This document shows positions 1 through 8,974 of a stretch of DNA of 64,000 nt, piece by piece. A program made the translations under genes and the position numbers. The stretch spans positions 62,001 through 126,000 of the forward strand of contig NZ_JAARLY010000006.1 in the NCBI RefSeq assembly GCF_011759385.1, read 5' to 3'. The stretch comes from Oleiagrimonas sp. C23AA. GTDB taxonomy: Bacteria; Pseudomonadota; Gammaproteobacteria; Xanthomonadales; Rhodanobacteraceae. The stretch's first letter is position 1, and each line of letters opens with the position of its first letter. The notes beneath the pieces were generated by a model. The model was not told where the DNA came from and did no database searches. It saw only the letters and a program-made list of their open reading frames with translations.

Positions 1-1
1 T

Positions 2-205
2 CTGCCGGCGCAGAAGATGGGCGTCTATATGGGCATCTTCAATTTCTTCATCGTGATCCCGCAGTTGTTGGCCGCCAGCATTCTGGGCCTGCTGCTGCGC
101 ACGCTGTTCGGCGATCAGCCGATCTATGCGCTGGTGCTGGGCGGGGTGTCGCTGGTGACAGCCGGCCTATTCACCTTGCGTGTAAGCGAGCCAGCCACCA
201 CTTGA
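2..205 (+). CDS. MFS-family sugar transporter, C-terminal end (5' truncated by window)
   Basis: The reading frame is open from the window edge and ends at 205, so only the last 67 residues are visible. They form the end of a polytopic membrane protein, with two hydrophobic segments (FNFFIVIPQLLAASILGLLL and a second around YALVLGGVSLVTAGLF) and a short charged tail. The QKMGVYMGIFNFFIVIPQ stretch resembles the last helices of GPH/SLC45-like sugar transporters common in Xanthomonadales. The substrate cannot be judged from this fragment. Confidence 0.7.
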   Translation: MPAQKMGVYMGIFNFFIVIPQLLAASILGLLLRTLFGDQPIYALVLGGVSLVTAGLFTLRVSEPATT

Positions 206-430
206 GGCCGGAAACGCCGCTGGCGCGTGATCGGGAGCCTTTATCGCTACGGCCAAGGTGATCTGTTGATCGACGCTGAAGGTGGCCCGCTGATTCGGTT
301 CCATGGGGATGCCAGTGATCGCGTACGTCTGAGGTCCTCCTGGGCGGCTTGCGGCCAACTGGCCTGGATGTGGGCTGACAGCGACCCGACGGGCGTACAA
401 TGGTGCGCTGACCTTCTCGCGACGGACCTC

Positions 431-985
431 ATGGCCCTTACCTCGACCATCTACAAGGCGGAATTGTCCATCAGCGACATGGACCGCCATTACTACGCCA
501 CGCATGCACTGACCCTGGCCCGGCATCCGTCGGAAACCGAGCAGCGCCTGATGATGCGGTTACTGGCGTTCGCACTGTTCGCCGATGAACGCCTGGCTTT
601 TGGCCGCGGCCTCAGCGATGAGGACGAGCCGGCGCTGTGGCAGCGCGACTATGCCGACCAGATCGAGCTGTGGATCGAGCTGGGGCAGCCGGATGAGTCA
701 CGCATTCGCAAGGCGTGCGCGCGCGCGCAGCAGGTGGTGGTGATCGGTTATGCCGGGCACGCTTTTCAGGTGTGGTGGGACAAGCAGGCCAACGCGCTGC
801 GCCGCTACGACCGCCTGGCCGTGCTGGAAATCGCAGCCGACGATGTGGTCGCCCTCGAGGCGTTGTGCACGCGAGGCATGCGTCTGCAGTGCCTGATCCA
901 GGATGGTGAGCTGAACTTGCTCGACGGCGAGCACACGGTGGCATTGCGTCCACAGTTCCATAAGGGGCTGGCTGAAACCGCCTGA
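431..985 (+). CDS. yaeQ: YaeQ family protein
   Basis: This 184-residue protein matches the whole length of the YaeQ family (about 180 residues). It begins MALTSTIYKAELSISDMDRH and carries the typical LTLARHPSETEQRLMMRLLA and ADERLAFGRGLSDEDEP blocks, then LWIELGQPDESRIRKACARA. The frame stays open upstream to a start at 227, but family alignment supports the ATG at 431, so the first 68 codons of the longer frame are rejected. YaeQ has a PD-(D/E)XK-like fold; in E. coli it is linked to suppression of an rfaH transcription-elongation defect. Its biochemical role is unsettled. Confidence 0.88.
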   Translation: MALTSTIYKAELSISDMDRHYYATHALTLARHPSETEQRLMMRLLAFALFADERLAFGRGLSDEDEPALWQRDYADQIELWIELGQPDESRIRKACARAQQVVVIGYAGHAFQVWWDKQANALRRYDRLAVLEIAADDVVALEALCTRGMRLQCLIQDGELNLLDGEHTVALRPQFHKGLAETA

Positions 986-1007
986 GTCAGAAGCCGACTC
1001 CCTCAGG
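981..1007. terminator. Possible bidirectional terminator between convergent genes
   Basis: CCTGAGTC and GACTCCCTCAGG form an interrupted inverted repeat covering the yaeQ stop and the gap to the convergent GGDEF gene. There is no clear T-tract, so termination is only suggested. Confidence 0.3.
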
Positions 1008-2289
1008 CCTGCGGTACGGTTGCCTGCTGCGAAGGCGACGTCGCCTGTAAGCGCGCCTCCTGCTTATAGCCGTACATGCGCCGGTCGGCCAGGGCGTAAA
1101 GGCGGGTCTGGTCGATGCTGTCGTCTGGATACATCGACAGCCCGATGCTGGTATGGCGACTCAGCGAATGGCCATCGATGCTGATCGGCGTTTCCAGCGC
1201 CGCGTGCAGCTTGGCGACCACCGTCTGCGCCGACTTGCGATCGGCGACGTCGGTAAGTATCGAGGCAAATTCGTCGCCACCCAGGCGCGCCAGCGTGTCG
1301 CCCTGGCGCAGGCAGGATGAAAAGCGTTGGGCAATCTGCCGCAGTAGTTCGTCGCCAACGGCATGCCCCAGTTCGTCGTTGACTTCCTTGAAGTCGTTCA
1401 GATCGATCACCAGTAGGGCGACCGGACGGTTCTGTGAGCGCGCCTCGTCCAGTGCCCGGTGCAGGCGACGCAGGAATAGCCGGCGATTGGGTAGCCCGGT
1501 CAGTGAGTCATGCAGCGAGGCGTGTTCGGCCTCCAGCATGTGCTCTTCAAGCATGGTCACGATCATGCCGGTGGCGACCAGGAACTTGGGCAGGTTCCAG
1601 ACTTCGCTCTCAACATGGACATCGGGCCACAGGTAACGCATCAGCATGGCCGCCGGGAACACCAGCGCCCAGGCGACGAAGCTGATGGTGGTGAAGCGCC
1701 GGCCGATACGTGCGCGCGGCGAGCTTTGCCCGAAGCTGGCCGCTGCCGCCATGTAATGCGCGAACAGCGTCCATATCAGGGTCTGCACCAGCAGGCCGCG
1801 CCAAATCAGCACCGCCTGTACGCCATAGATCAGGGTGATCAGCAGACCTCGGGCCAGGTTGCGTCGGGCATCGATCCCACGCTGACCATGGAATACCCAC
1901 AGGCCGGTCAGCCAGCCGAGCACGGTGACCGCGTAGTACGGCATCTTTGCATCGACGCTGAAAACAACCAGCGCGCAAAGCACCGCATCCGGTGCCGCCG
2001 AAAGCAGGGTCATGCCCAGCGTGCGCGTGTCCGAACGGCGCATCCCCGAGCCAGCCCAGATGAACGCCATGCTGGTCAGCACCAGCATGATCACGGAAAC
2101 AGCCTGGGCCAGGTCGGCACCGTCGCTGATGTTGTCGCCCACAAACTGGGCAGCAATGTGCACCAGGATCAGCATCCATCCCACCAGCCAGTAGCGCAGG
2201 CGGCTCTGATGGGTGCGCTTTAGCATGGCCCAGAACACGGCGGTCAGGCCGCCGATGGCGAGAAAATCCGGAACGACCGTGAAGTTCAT
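1003..2289 (-). CDS. Membrane-anchored GGDEF diguanylate cyclase
   Basis: The 428-residue protein has about six to seven hydrophobic segments in its first 240 residues (for example AIGGLTAVFWAML, VSVIMLVLTSMAFIWA, TISFVAWALVFPAAMLM), then a GGDEF domain from about 255 to 410. The intact active-site motif RLGGDEF indicates synthesis of cyclic di-GMP from two GTP. RQGD lies five residues before GGDEF, as in the RxxD inhibitory I-site, so product feedback is likely. No EAL domain follows. The N-terminal region is a probable sensor of unknown ligand. It is monocistronic and converges on yaeQ. Confidence 0.88.
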   Translation of the reverse strand: MNFTVVPDFLAIGGLTAVFWAMLKRTHQSRLRYWLVGWMLILVHIAAQFVGDNISDGADLAQAVSVIMLVLTSMAFIWAGSGMRRSDTRTLGMTLLSAAPDAVLCALVVFSVDAKMPYYAVTVLGWLTGLWVFHGQRGIDARRNLARGLLITLIYGVQAVLIWRGLLVQTLIWTLFAHYMAAAASFGQSSPRARIGRRFTTISFVAWALVFPAAMLMRYLWPDVHVESEVWNLPKFLVATGMIVTMLEEHMLEAEHASLHDSLTGLPNRRLFLRRLHRALDEARSQNRPVALLVIDLNDFKEVNDELGHAVGDELLRQIAQRFSSCLRQGDTLARLGGDEFASILTDVADRKSAQTVVAKLHAALETPISIDGHSLSRHTSIGLSMYPDDSIDQTRLYALADRRMYGYKQEARLQATSPSQQATVPQA

Positions 2290-2489
2290 GCGTGGGCAGG
2301 ACCAGTAAAGCGAACGAAAACCGACCGGGTTGGCCGTCCATGGGCAGCCACGACCTCTGGCCAGCGCGTGTTCCCCTCATGCGGCGAACACTGTACGCCA
2401 AGCATAGCAAGGCAAAGTCCGCAGCGGCATAGCCACTGCGGGCTTGTTCGTTCAGTTCAGGCGCAGAGACTTAGGCCTGTCCGACCGCA

Positions 2490-3383
2490 TCAATCCTGCG
2501 ACGATTCGGACTTGGCAAAAGCCTTGCGGCCAGCTTCATCAAGTGTGGCAAAGTCCTCATCGGAAAGCTCGATGCCGGCCGCGGCCACATTCTGCTCCAG
2601 GTGCTTGACCTTGGAGGTGCCCGGAATTGGCAGCATCACCGGGCTGCGCTTCAATACCCAGGCCAGGGCAATCTGGCTCGGCGAAGCCTCGTACTTCTTG
2701 GCGGCCTCGTCGACCACACCGCCGGACTGGGCCAGATCGCCGGCAGCCAGCGGGAACCAGGGGATGAAGCCGATGCCCTGTTCGGTGCAGTAGTCGAGTA
2801 CCGCTTCGCTGGTGCGGTCGACCAGGTTGTAGCGATTCTGCACGGTGGCCACATCGAAGTATTTGCCGGCCGCCTTGATGTCTTCCACGCTGACTTCGGA
2901 AAGACCGGCGTTGGCAATCAGCCCGTCGGCGATCAGCGACTTGATCGCATCGAACTGCTCGTCGGCGGGCACCTTCGGGTCGATGCGATGCAGCTGCCAC
3001 AGGTCGATGCGCTCCACGCCCAGCTGGCGCAGGCTCTTGTGTACCTGTTGGATCAGATATTCGGGACGGCCCACCGGAATCCACTGGTTGGGACCGGTAC
3101 GGGTCAGACCGCCCTTGGTGGCGATCAGCAGATCGTCGGCGTAGGGCTTCAGTCCCTGTGCGATCAGCTGCTCGGAAATATCCGGGCCGTAGCTGTCGGC
3201 GGTGTCGACGAAATTGACGCCCAGATCGCCCAAGCGGCCAAGCACGCGCAGGGCCTCATCAGGGTCGGCCGGGGGTCCCCAGATACCATCACCGGTAATG
3301 CGCATGGCGCCGAAGCCCAACCGATGAATGGTCTTGTCGCCGATACTGAAGGTGCCGGAAGCGGCAGCGGAAAGCGTGGTCAT
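2490..3383 (-). CDS. Aldo/keto reductase
   Basis: This 297-residue NADPH-dependent oxidoreductase has the AKR barrel signature. The tetrad residues are visible in DTADSYGP (Asp and Tyr), IATKGG (Lys) and DLWQLHRID (His), and the C-terminal nucleotide-binding segment reads [15 protein letters not shown]. The frame is open to 3500, but the ATG at 3383 is preceded by AAAGGAG at good spacing and starts the conserved domain, so it is preferred. It is divergent from a second AKR gene at 3647, which suggests a shared promoter region or a related role. The substrate is unknown. Confidence 0.88.
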   Translation of the reverse strand: MTTLSAAASGTFSIGDKTIHRLGFGAMRITGDGIWGPPADPDEALRVLGRLGDLGVNFVDTADSYGPDISEQLIAQGLKPYADDLLIATKGGLTRTGPNQWIPVGRPEYLIQQVHKSLRQLGVERIDLWQLHRIDPKVPADEQFDAIKSLIADGLIANAGLSEVSVEDIKAAGKYFDVATVQNRYNLVDRTSEAVLDYCTEQGIGFIPWFPLAAGDLAQSGGVVDEAAKKYEASPSQIALAWVLKRSPVMLPIPGTSKVKHLEQNVAAAGIELSDEDFATLDEAGRKAFAKSESSQD

Positions 3384-3646
3384 GAGAGCACTCCTTTCTA
3401 AGTGTGAATCGTAATGGCGGCGCGGAGCCTCCGCGTGCCTGACCTGTGATGTTGGGCGAACGGTCGGGTGCGACAACCGGGGCCGCGGCGCATGCGTCAT
3501 GCAGTGTTGCTTAATAATCGAGGGCCGCCGAGGCGCCCATTGCCAAGCGCAGCTTCACGATGCGTGTATACCTCAGGGGCAGATGCGGGACGCCAAGCGG
3601 CGTAGGCTTTTAGGTTCCCCACCCACGCTTTTTTGAGGAGTGCGCG

Positions 3647-4624
3647 ATGGAATCGATCAAATTGGGTCACACTGGGCTGGATATTCCGCCGCTGTGCCTG
3701 GGCTGCATGACCTATGGCGAGCCTGGTCGCGGCAAGCATGCCTGGACCCTGGATGAGGAAAACAGCCGTCCCCTGCTGCGCAAGGCGCTGGACATGGGGC
3801 TGTATTTTCTCGATACCGCCAACGTGTATTCGGACGGCAGTTCCGAGGAAATCGTCGGTCGCGCCATCGGCGATTTCGTCAGCCGCGAGGACGTGGTGCT
3901 GGCGACCAAGGTGCACGGTCGCATGCGGCCCGGCGCCAATGGCGCGGGTCTGTCGCGCAAGGCCATCTTCGAGCAGATCGATGCCAGCCTGATGCGTCTG
4001 GATACCGACTACGTGGACCTTTACCAGATCCACCGCTTTGACCCCGGCACGCCGGTCGAGGAGACCATGGAAGCGCTGCACGATGTGGTCAAGGCGGGCA
4101 AGGCGCGCTACATCGGCGCCTCATCGATGTTCGCCTGGCAGTTCGCCAAGATGCAGCACGTGGCCGAGCGCCATGGCTGGACACGCTTTGTCAGCATGCA
4201 AAATCACTTGAACTTGCTCTATCGCGAGGAAGAGCGCGAGATGCTGCCGCTGTGCCGCGACATGGGTGTGGCGGTGATTCCGTGGAGCCCGATGGCGCGT
4301 GGGCGCCTGACCCGGCCCTGGGATGAAGCCACCGAGCGCCAGCGCAGCGATGAATTCGGCGCCACGCTGTACGGGCATTTCGATTTCGATCACCAGGTGG
4401 TCGATGCCGTCGGCAAGGTGGCCGGGCGCCATGGCGTGCCGCGCGCGCAGATCGCGCTGGCCTGGGTGATGCAGGCGCCGGGCGTGACCGCGCCGATCAT
4501 CGGCGCCTCCAAGGCCGGCCATCTGGACGATGCGGTGGCGGCGCTATCGATCACACTCAGCAAGGATGACCTCAAGGCGCTGGAATCGCCTTACGTACCG
4601 CACGCCGTGGCTGGGCACGGCTGA
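3647..4624 (+). CDS. Aldo/keto reductase
   Basis: This 325-residue AKR-family enzyme has the tetrad in DTANVYSDGSSEE (Asp, Tyr), LATKVHGRMR (Lys) and DLYQIHRFDP (His). A GAGGAG ribosome site lies just before the ATG. The IIGASKAGHLDDAV segment matches the NADPH phosphate-binding region. It resembles the YakC/AKR11-like group acting on small aldehydes or ketones, but the substrate cannot be read from sequence. It is divergent from the AKR at 2490 and convergent with the LacI gene at 4643. Confidence 0.88.
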   Translation: MESIKLGHTGLDIPPLCLGCMTYGEPGRGKHAWTLDEENSRPLLRKALDMGLYFLDTANVYSDGSSEEIVGRAIGDFVSREDVVLATKVHGRMRPGANGAGLSRKAIFEQIDASLMRLDTDYVDLYQIHRFDPGTPVEETMEALHDVVKAGKARYIGASSMFAWQFAKMQHVAERHGWTRFVSMQNHLNLLYREEEREMLPLCRDMGVAVIPWSPMARGRLTRPWDEATERQRSDEFGATLYGHFDFDHQVVDAVGKVAGRHGVPRAQIALAWVMQAPGVTAPIIGASKAGHLDDAVAALSITLSKDDLKALESPYVPHAVAGHG

Positions 4625-4627
4625 GCG

Positions 4628-4676
4628 AAAAAGCCCTGGGCATCAGCCGGTGACATCGATTGTCGCCGGCTGATGC
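4628..4676 (-). terminator. Terminator of the LacI-type gene, overlapping its stop codon
   Basis: A near-perfect 16-bp stem (4640-4655 with 4661-4676, one G-T pair) closes a 5-nt TCGAT loop and includes the last codons and stop of the LacI gene. On the minus strand it is followed, after CCAGGGC, by a run of five T. It probably ends transcripts from both convergent genes. Confidence 0.6.
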
Positions 4677-5734
4677 TCGCCACCGGGACGGACCTGCGCT
4701 GACGATCCGCCGCCACAGGAGCGGCGGATCACCAGCCGTGCCGGCAGCTTCAGGCTTTCGGCCGGCTCGTCGCGGATCAGCTTGAGCAGGTTTTCCACCA
4801 GCAGTGCACCGGCACGCCGCGTATCCTGCGCCACGGTGGTCAGCGCCGGATGCACGTTGGCGGCCATCGGAATGTCGTCGAAGCCGGCCAGCGAAACATC
4901 CTCGGGCACGCGGTAGCCGTGCTCGACCAGCGCGCGCATGGCGCCGATGGCGATCAGGTCGCTGGCGCCGAACACCGCGTCGAACGACACGCCGCGCTTG
5001 AGCAGGGTTTCCAGCGCCTGGTGGCCGGAGGCCTCGGTGGTGATGGCATCGACCTGCAGCAGCGGATCGACCTCCAGTCCGGCCGCACGCAGCGCGGCCG
5101 CAAAGCCGCGATAGCGCTCGAAAAATTCCGGGTAGTGCTGCGAGGCATCGCCGATGAAGGCAATGCGTGAGCGGCCTTGAGCCAGCAGGTGCGCGGCCAG
5201 GTCGTGACCCCCCTGGTAATTGTCGCAGCCGATCGACAGCCCGGGCTGATCCGGCAGCACCGCACCCCAGCGGACGAAATGCGTGCCCAGCGCCAGCAGC
5301 TGGTCGAGCCTGGCGCGGTAGGACACGTAATCGCCGTAGCCGAGCAGAATCAGGCCGTCGGCCTTCTTCGAATCCTCGTACTCGGCGTGCCAGTTCTGCG
5401 ACAACTGCTGGAACGAAATCAGCAGGTCGTAGCCATGCTGCGCGCAGGCGCGGGTGATCGAGCCGAGCATGGAGTGGAAGAACGGGTTGATGTTCGAATC
5501 ATCGGCCGTGGGGTCCTCGAAGAACAGCAGCGCCAGCGTGCCGGTGTGCTGGGTGCGCAGGTTCGAGGCGTTCTTGTCCACCTTGTAGTTGAGTGCGCGC
5601 ACGGCCTCCTGGATGCGCCGATGCGTTTCCTTGCTGACCCGCGAGCTGCCGCGCAGCGCCCGCGACACCGTGGACTGCGAGACTCCGGCCAGATGGGCAA
5701 TGTCGAACGAGGTGGGTTTGCGTTTCTGGCTCAT
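4643..5734 (-). CDS. LacI-family transcriptional regulator
   Basis: This 363-residue repressor-type protein has an N-terminal helix-turn-helix and hinge (TSFDIAHLAGVSQSTVSRAL, then RRIQEAVRALNYKVDKNASN) at residues 8-60. A periplasmic-binding-like ligand domain follows to about 335 (GCDNYQGGHDLAAHLLAQG, GASDLIAIGAMRAL, VSLAGFDDIPMA). Family members bind sugars or sugar phosphates and control nearby uptake or hydrolase genes. No target can be assigned here. The carbohydrate loci in the window are 23 kb or more away. Confidence 0.88.
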   Translation of the reverse strand: MSQKRKPTSFDIAHLAGVSQSTVSRALRGSSRVSKETHRRIQEAVRALNYKVDKNASNLRTQHTGTLALLFFEDPTADDSNINPFFHSMLGSITRACAQHGYDLLISFQQLSQNWHAEYEDSKKADGLILLGYGDYVSYRARLDQLLALGTHFVRWGAVLPDQPGLSIGCDNYQGGHDLAAHLLAQGRSRIAFIGDASQHYPEFFERYRGFAAALRAAGLEVDPLLQVDAITTEASGHQALETLLKRGVSFDAVFGASDLIAIGAMRALVEHGYRVPEDVSLAGFDDIPMAANVHPALTTVAQDTRRAGALLVENLLKLIRDEPAESLKLPARLVIRRSCGGGSSAQVRPGGEHQPATIDVTG

Positions 5735-5805
5735 GGCTCAAAGCGCGTGGGCAGGCGGACAGGAAGGCATATCGGCATCAATCATATGCGACAAAAGAAT
5801 GCAAG

Positions 5806-6843
5806 TCATTCGTCATTTTCACGCTGCATCGCCGCATCCGCATGTGCCGGCGGCCATAGGAAAATATCCGAGGCCGACCATTTGACGTACACATGCGCGT
5901 CAATCGGCGGCGCTGGCGACGTGCCGGGCAGGTACGCCCATAGCAGGGTTTTGCCGCAGTGCAGCGCCAATTGCCACTGCCCATCCAGCGCCATGCGTCT
6001 GGCCACGCGGGCACGGACGGCGCCTTCGCCGCCGTGATCGGTCAGTGTCACCCGGTGTGGTGGCAGCGTGCCATCCACCCAGCTGTGCACCGCCAGGTCA
6101 TGTCGTGGCAGTGAAAAATGCAGCCCCGCCTCGGGCCAGTGAAGCCGGGTGTGGCCGCGGCCATCGCCATGCGCCTCGACCCGGGCATGAAACAGATTGC
6201 GCCGGCCCAGCAGGCGTGCCACCGCGGCATTGGCCGGCTGCGCCTGCACGCTGTCGGGCGGGCCCTGCTGCACGATGCGTCCGTCGTGCAATACCAGCAG
6301 ATGGTCGGCCAGGGCGGCCAGGTGGGGATCGTGGCTGACGGCCAGCGCCGGCACGCCCAGATCGTGCACCTGGGCCACCAGCTCGGCCATCACCTCGTCG
6401 CGCGTGCTGGCATCGAGCGCCGAGGTCGGCTCGTCCAGCAGCAACAGCTCGGGCCGCCGCGCCATGGCGCGGGCCAGCGCCACGCGCTGCTGCTGGCCAC
6501 CTGAGAGCTGGTCCGGGTAATGCGTGGCCAGTTCGGCCAGATTGAAGCGCGCCAGCCACTCCAGTGCGGCGCGGTGGCGCTGCGATCCGTCCAGTGCAAA
6601 GGCCACGTTCTGCCAGGCGTTGAGATGCGGAAACAGCGCATAGCCCTGGGGCAGGTAGCCGACCGCACGACGTTGCGGCGGCAGGCCATCGAAGGGCGTG
6701 CCGTGTGCTGGCAGCAGCCCGGCAATCGCACGCAGCAGGCTGCTCTTGCCGCTGCCGCTGCGCCCCAGCAGCACCGTGAAGCCGTGAATCTCGCCGCGCG
6801 CACTCAGCGCCAGCGGATGTTCGAGGCGATAATCCAGTTCCAT
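5806..6843 (-). CDS. modC: Molybdate ABC transporter ATP-binding protein
   Basis: The 345-residue ATPase has Walker A LLGRSGSGKSSLLRA near residue 30, the Q-loop in GYLPQGYALFPH, the signature LSGGQQQRVALARAMA, Walker B LLLLDEPTSALD and the switch His in AVSHDP. The C-terminal third (about 235-330) is the TOBE/Mop-like domain typical of ModC, which binds oxyanion and modulates transport. It starts 3 bp after the modB stop and closes the molybdenum operon. It powers uptake of molybdate (or tungstate) through ModB. Confidence 0.92.
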   Translation of the reverse strand: MELDYRLEHPLALSARGEIHGFTVLLGRSGSGKSSLLRAIAGLLPAHGTPFDGLPPQRRAVGYLPQGYALFPHLNAWQNVAFALDGSQRHRAALEWLARFNLAELATHYPDQLSGGQQQRVALARAMARRPELLLLDEPTSALDASTRDEVMAELVAQVHDLGVPALAVSHDPHLAALADHLLVLHDGRIVQQGPPDSVQAQPANAAVARLLGRRNLFHARVEAHGDGRGHTRLHWPEAGLHFSLPRHDLAVHSWVDGTLPPHRVTLTDHGGEGAVRARVARRMALDGQWQLALHCGKTLLWAYLPGTSPAPPIDAHVYVKWSASDIFLWPPAHADAAMQRENDE

Positions 6844-6846
6844 GGC

Positions 6847-7641
6847 TTAGGCCGCCTCGCGTCGGCGCGCCACGATGCCCAGCACCAGCGGCAACGGCAT
6901 GGCGACCACGAAGAACGCCCACAGCAGCGGATACACCGCATGCAGGCCAATGTCCTGCAGGTTCACCCACAGCTTCACCGGAATGCCCTGCGGGAAGTAG
7001 GCGATGATCAGCACCACGCCGAACTCGCCCAGTGCGCGCACCCAGGCCAGCGCCACACCGGCAGCCAGGCCAAACCGCGCCAGCGGCAGGCTTACTTCAC
7101 GAAACGCCTGCCACGGCGAGCGACCCAGCGTCAGCGCCAGATGTTCCAGCTCGCGCGGCACGCCTTCGAAGGCGGCGCGCGCAGCCAGCACGTAGTAGGG
7201 CAGCGCGCTGTAGCACTGCGCCAGCACAAAGGCCGCGGCCGAATTGGTCAGGCTGAGATTGGCCGCCTCGAACCAGCGCCCGATCGGGCCGTAGGGGCCA
7301 TACAACGCAGAGAGCAGCAGGCCCATCGCCAGCGGCGGCGTCAGCAGTGCCAGCAGCAGAATCGCCTCGACCAGCCACTGGCCACGAAAGCGGTGCCTTG
7401 CCAGCCACCAGGCCAGCGGTGTGCCCAGCAACACGATGATGACCAGCGCCAACAGGCTGTAGCCCAGCGATACGCCAATCGCCATGGCGTCACCGCGCGC
7501 AAAGTGGAAGGCGCTCCAGTGGGTGACAGCGACCAGCCCCGCGAACGGCGCCGCCATCAGCAGCAGGGTCAGCGATGCCAGCCAGAACGGCCCGCGCGCG
7601 CGGCGCGGCCCCGGCTCAGCCAGGGCGCCGGTCATCGACAT
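6847..7641 (-). CDS. modB: Molybdate ABC transporter permease
   Basis: This 264-residue inner-membrane permease has about five or six transmembrane segments. The EAA-type loop can be seen in EHLALTLGRSPWQAFREVSLPLA, which contacts ModC. The end FPQGIPVKLWVNLQDIGLHAVYPLL fits ModB. It lies between the solute-binding protein gene (61 bp upstream) and modC (3 bp downstream), completing an ABC importer. Confidence 0.9.
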   Translation of the reverse strand: MSMTGALAEPGPRRARGPFWLASLTLLLMAAPFAGLVAVTHWSAFHFARGDAMAIGVSLGYSLLALVIIVLLGTPLAWWLARHRFRGQWLVEAILLLALLTPPLAMGLLLSALYGPYGPIGRWFEAANLSLTNSAAAFVLAQCYSALPYYVLAARAAFEGVPRELEHLALTLGRSPWQAFREVSLPLARFGLAAGVALAWVRALGEFGVVLIIAYFPQGIPVKLWVNLQDIGLHAVYPLLWAFFVVAMPLPLVLGIVARRREAA

Positions 7642-7702
7642 GCGGATGGCGGGCGAGGAAGTGTTTCATCATCGCCAGCATAGCGAGCTTGCACCGACGG
7701 AC

Positions 7703-8614
7703 CTAGAGCGCGCCGCCCTTGGGTTTGCTGTAGCCGTACTGGGCCAGCAGCTTCTGCCCGGCCGGGCTTTGCAGAAAGTCGACAAAGGCGCGCGCCTGCT
7801 TCGGGTGCCGGGCGTTTTTCAGCACCGCGGCGTAGAACACCAGCGGTTGCACGCGCAGCATCTTGCCGTCCAGCTTGAAGCTGGCCTTGTTGTACCAGCG
7901 CTTGGCCATGGCCGGGTTGGACAGATTGATGGCATCGGGCAGGCGGATCACCGGCAGGTGATGCGAGCGCGCCGCGCTCAGGTAGCCCGACGACGCATCC
8001 AGCTGGCCGGCTTCCAGGCGCGACAGCAACGAGGTTTCGCTGAAAATCTGCTGGGGGTTGCGGATCGAGCCCAGCACGTTTTTCAGCAGGCCCGGCTGCT
8101 TGTAGCGCAGCTGCGCCAGCTGCATGGTGAAGATGATGTTGCGCCCCTGCGGATCGGTGGCCGGGTCGGTGCGGCCAAAGCGCAGGCCCTGGCGTTCCAG
8201 CACCTGGTACCACGGCATCTTGCCGGCGGCGGCGGCCTTGAACTGACGGGCGAAGCGGCTTTTCGGACTGTAGGTGATGACCATCTGCGTGCTGGCCACC
8301 GGTACCGCTCGCCCGACCAGCCCGGCTTTCTGCAGCAACTTCACCGGCCCCGGCGTGATGCCGACAAACACATCGGCGCGCATTTGTTTGGAGGCCAGCA
8401 GGCGGGCCAGCGCATACGAGCCATGGCCGATGCCTTGATAGTTAACATCGTGGCGCTTGGCAAAGGCCGGGCCGGCGCCATGGTCCATGACCACGCCCAT
8501 GGAGCCGGCATAGGCCACACGCAGCTTGCTGGCGGCCTGCGCGGACATCGCCACCAGTGCCAGGCCCGCGCCCAGCGCCAGCACGGCGCCGCGACGAAAC
8601 ATCGAAACCATCAT
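7703..8614 (-). CDS. Periplasmic molybdate/tungstate-type solute-binding protein
   Basis: The 303-residue protein has a signal peptide (MFRRGAVLALGAGLALVAMSAQA) and a type II periplasmic-binding fold. KLRVAYAGSMGVVMDHGAGPAF resembles the binding-loop start of WtpA/ModA proteins, and GRTDPATDPQGRNIIF matches the WtpA-like phosphate/oxyanion-binding family. AAGGAG lies 8 bp before the ATG at 8614. It is more similar in style to WtpA than to E. coli ModA, so tungstate selectivity is possible. It lies directly upstream of modB-modC in the Moco operon and should deliver the oxyanion to them. Confidence 0.82.
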   Translation of the reverse strand: MMVSMFRRGAVLALGAGLALVAMSAQAASKLRVAYAGSMGVVMDHGAGPAFAKRHDVNYQGIGHGSYALARLLASKQMRADVFVGITPGPVKLLQKAGLVGRAVPVASTQMVITYSPKSRFARQFKAAAAGKMPWYQVLERQGLRFGRTDPATDPQGRNIIFTMQLAQLRYKQPGLLKNVLGSIRNPQQIFSETSLLSRLEAGQLDASSGYLSAARSHHLPVIRLPDAINLSNPAMAKRWYNKASFKLDGKMLRVQPLVFYAAVLKNARHPKQARAFVDFLQSPAGQKLLAQYGYSKPKGGAL

Positions 8615-8626
8615 CAGGCGAACTCC

Positions 8627-8974
8627 TTAGGATGAGGAGGAAAGGCGGGTGCGCGCGCTGTCGCGCACATCGACATCGAACTGAATCTCGAGCACGGCCG
8701 ACTCGGCGCGCGGCAGGTGAAAATGCAGGCCCTCGCGCGTCGGCAGGCGCCGTGCGTAGGCGGCTACGGCCGTGCGTGGCAGGCGCAGCTGCCAGGGCGT
8801 GGGCCGGGTATCCAGACTGGCATGATCGCTATCGGCCAGGGTCACGCGCTGGCCGATGTGATGGCCCTCGTCGAGTGTGGTCAGGTTGTCCACTGCGCCG
8901 CCATCGAGCAACGTGGCCAGTTCCTTCTCGCTGATGCGAAAGCGCAGGTGCTGGGCTTCCATCTGCAGTTTCAT
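8627..8974 (-). CDS. Conserved small protein of unknown function in the molybdenum operon
   Basis: This 115-residue soluble protein begins MKLQMEAQHLRFRISEKELATLL. Its start overlaps the mobA stop as ATGA and is preceded by AGGAG. An upstream in-frame start at 8992 is less likely. There is no signal peptide or membrane segment. The sequence is rich in beta-type alternation (VTLADSDHASLDTRPTPWQLRLP) and ends in a serine run. I do not recognise a named function; it resembles a DUF occasionally seen in Moco gene clusters. Its placement between mobA and the binding protein implies a link to molybdenum handling. Confidence 0.75.
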   Translation of the reverse strand: MKLQMEAQHLRFRISEKELATLLDGGAVDNLTTLDEGHHIGQRVTLADSDHASLDTRPTPWQLRLPRTAVAAYARRLPTREGLHFHLPRAESAVLEIQFDVDVRDSARTRLSSSS

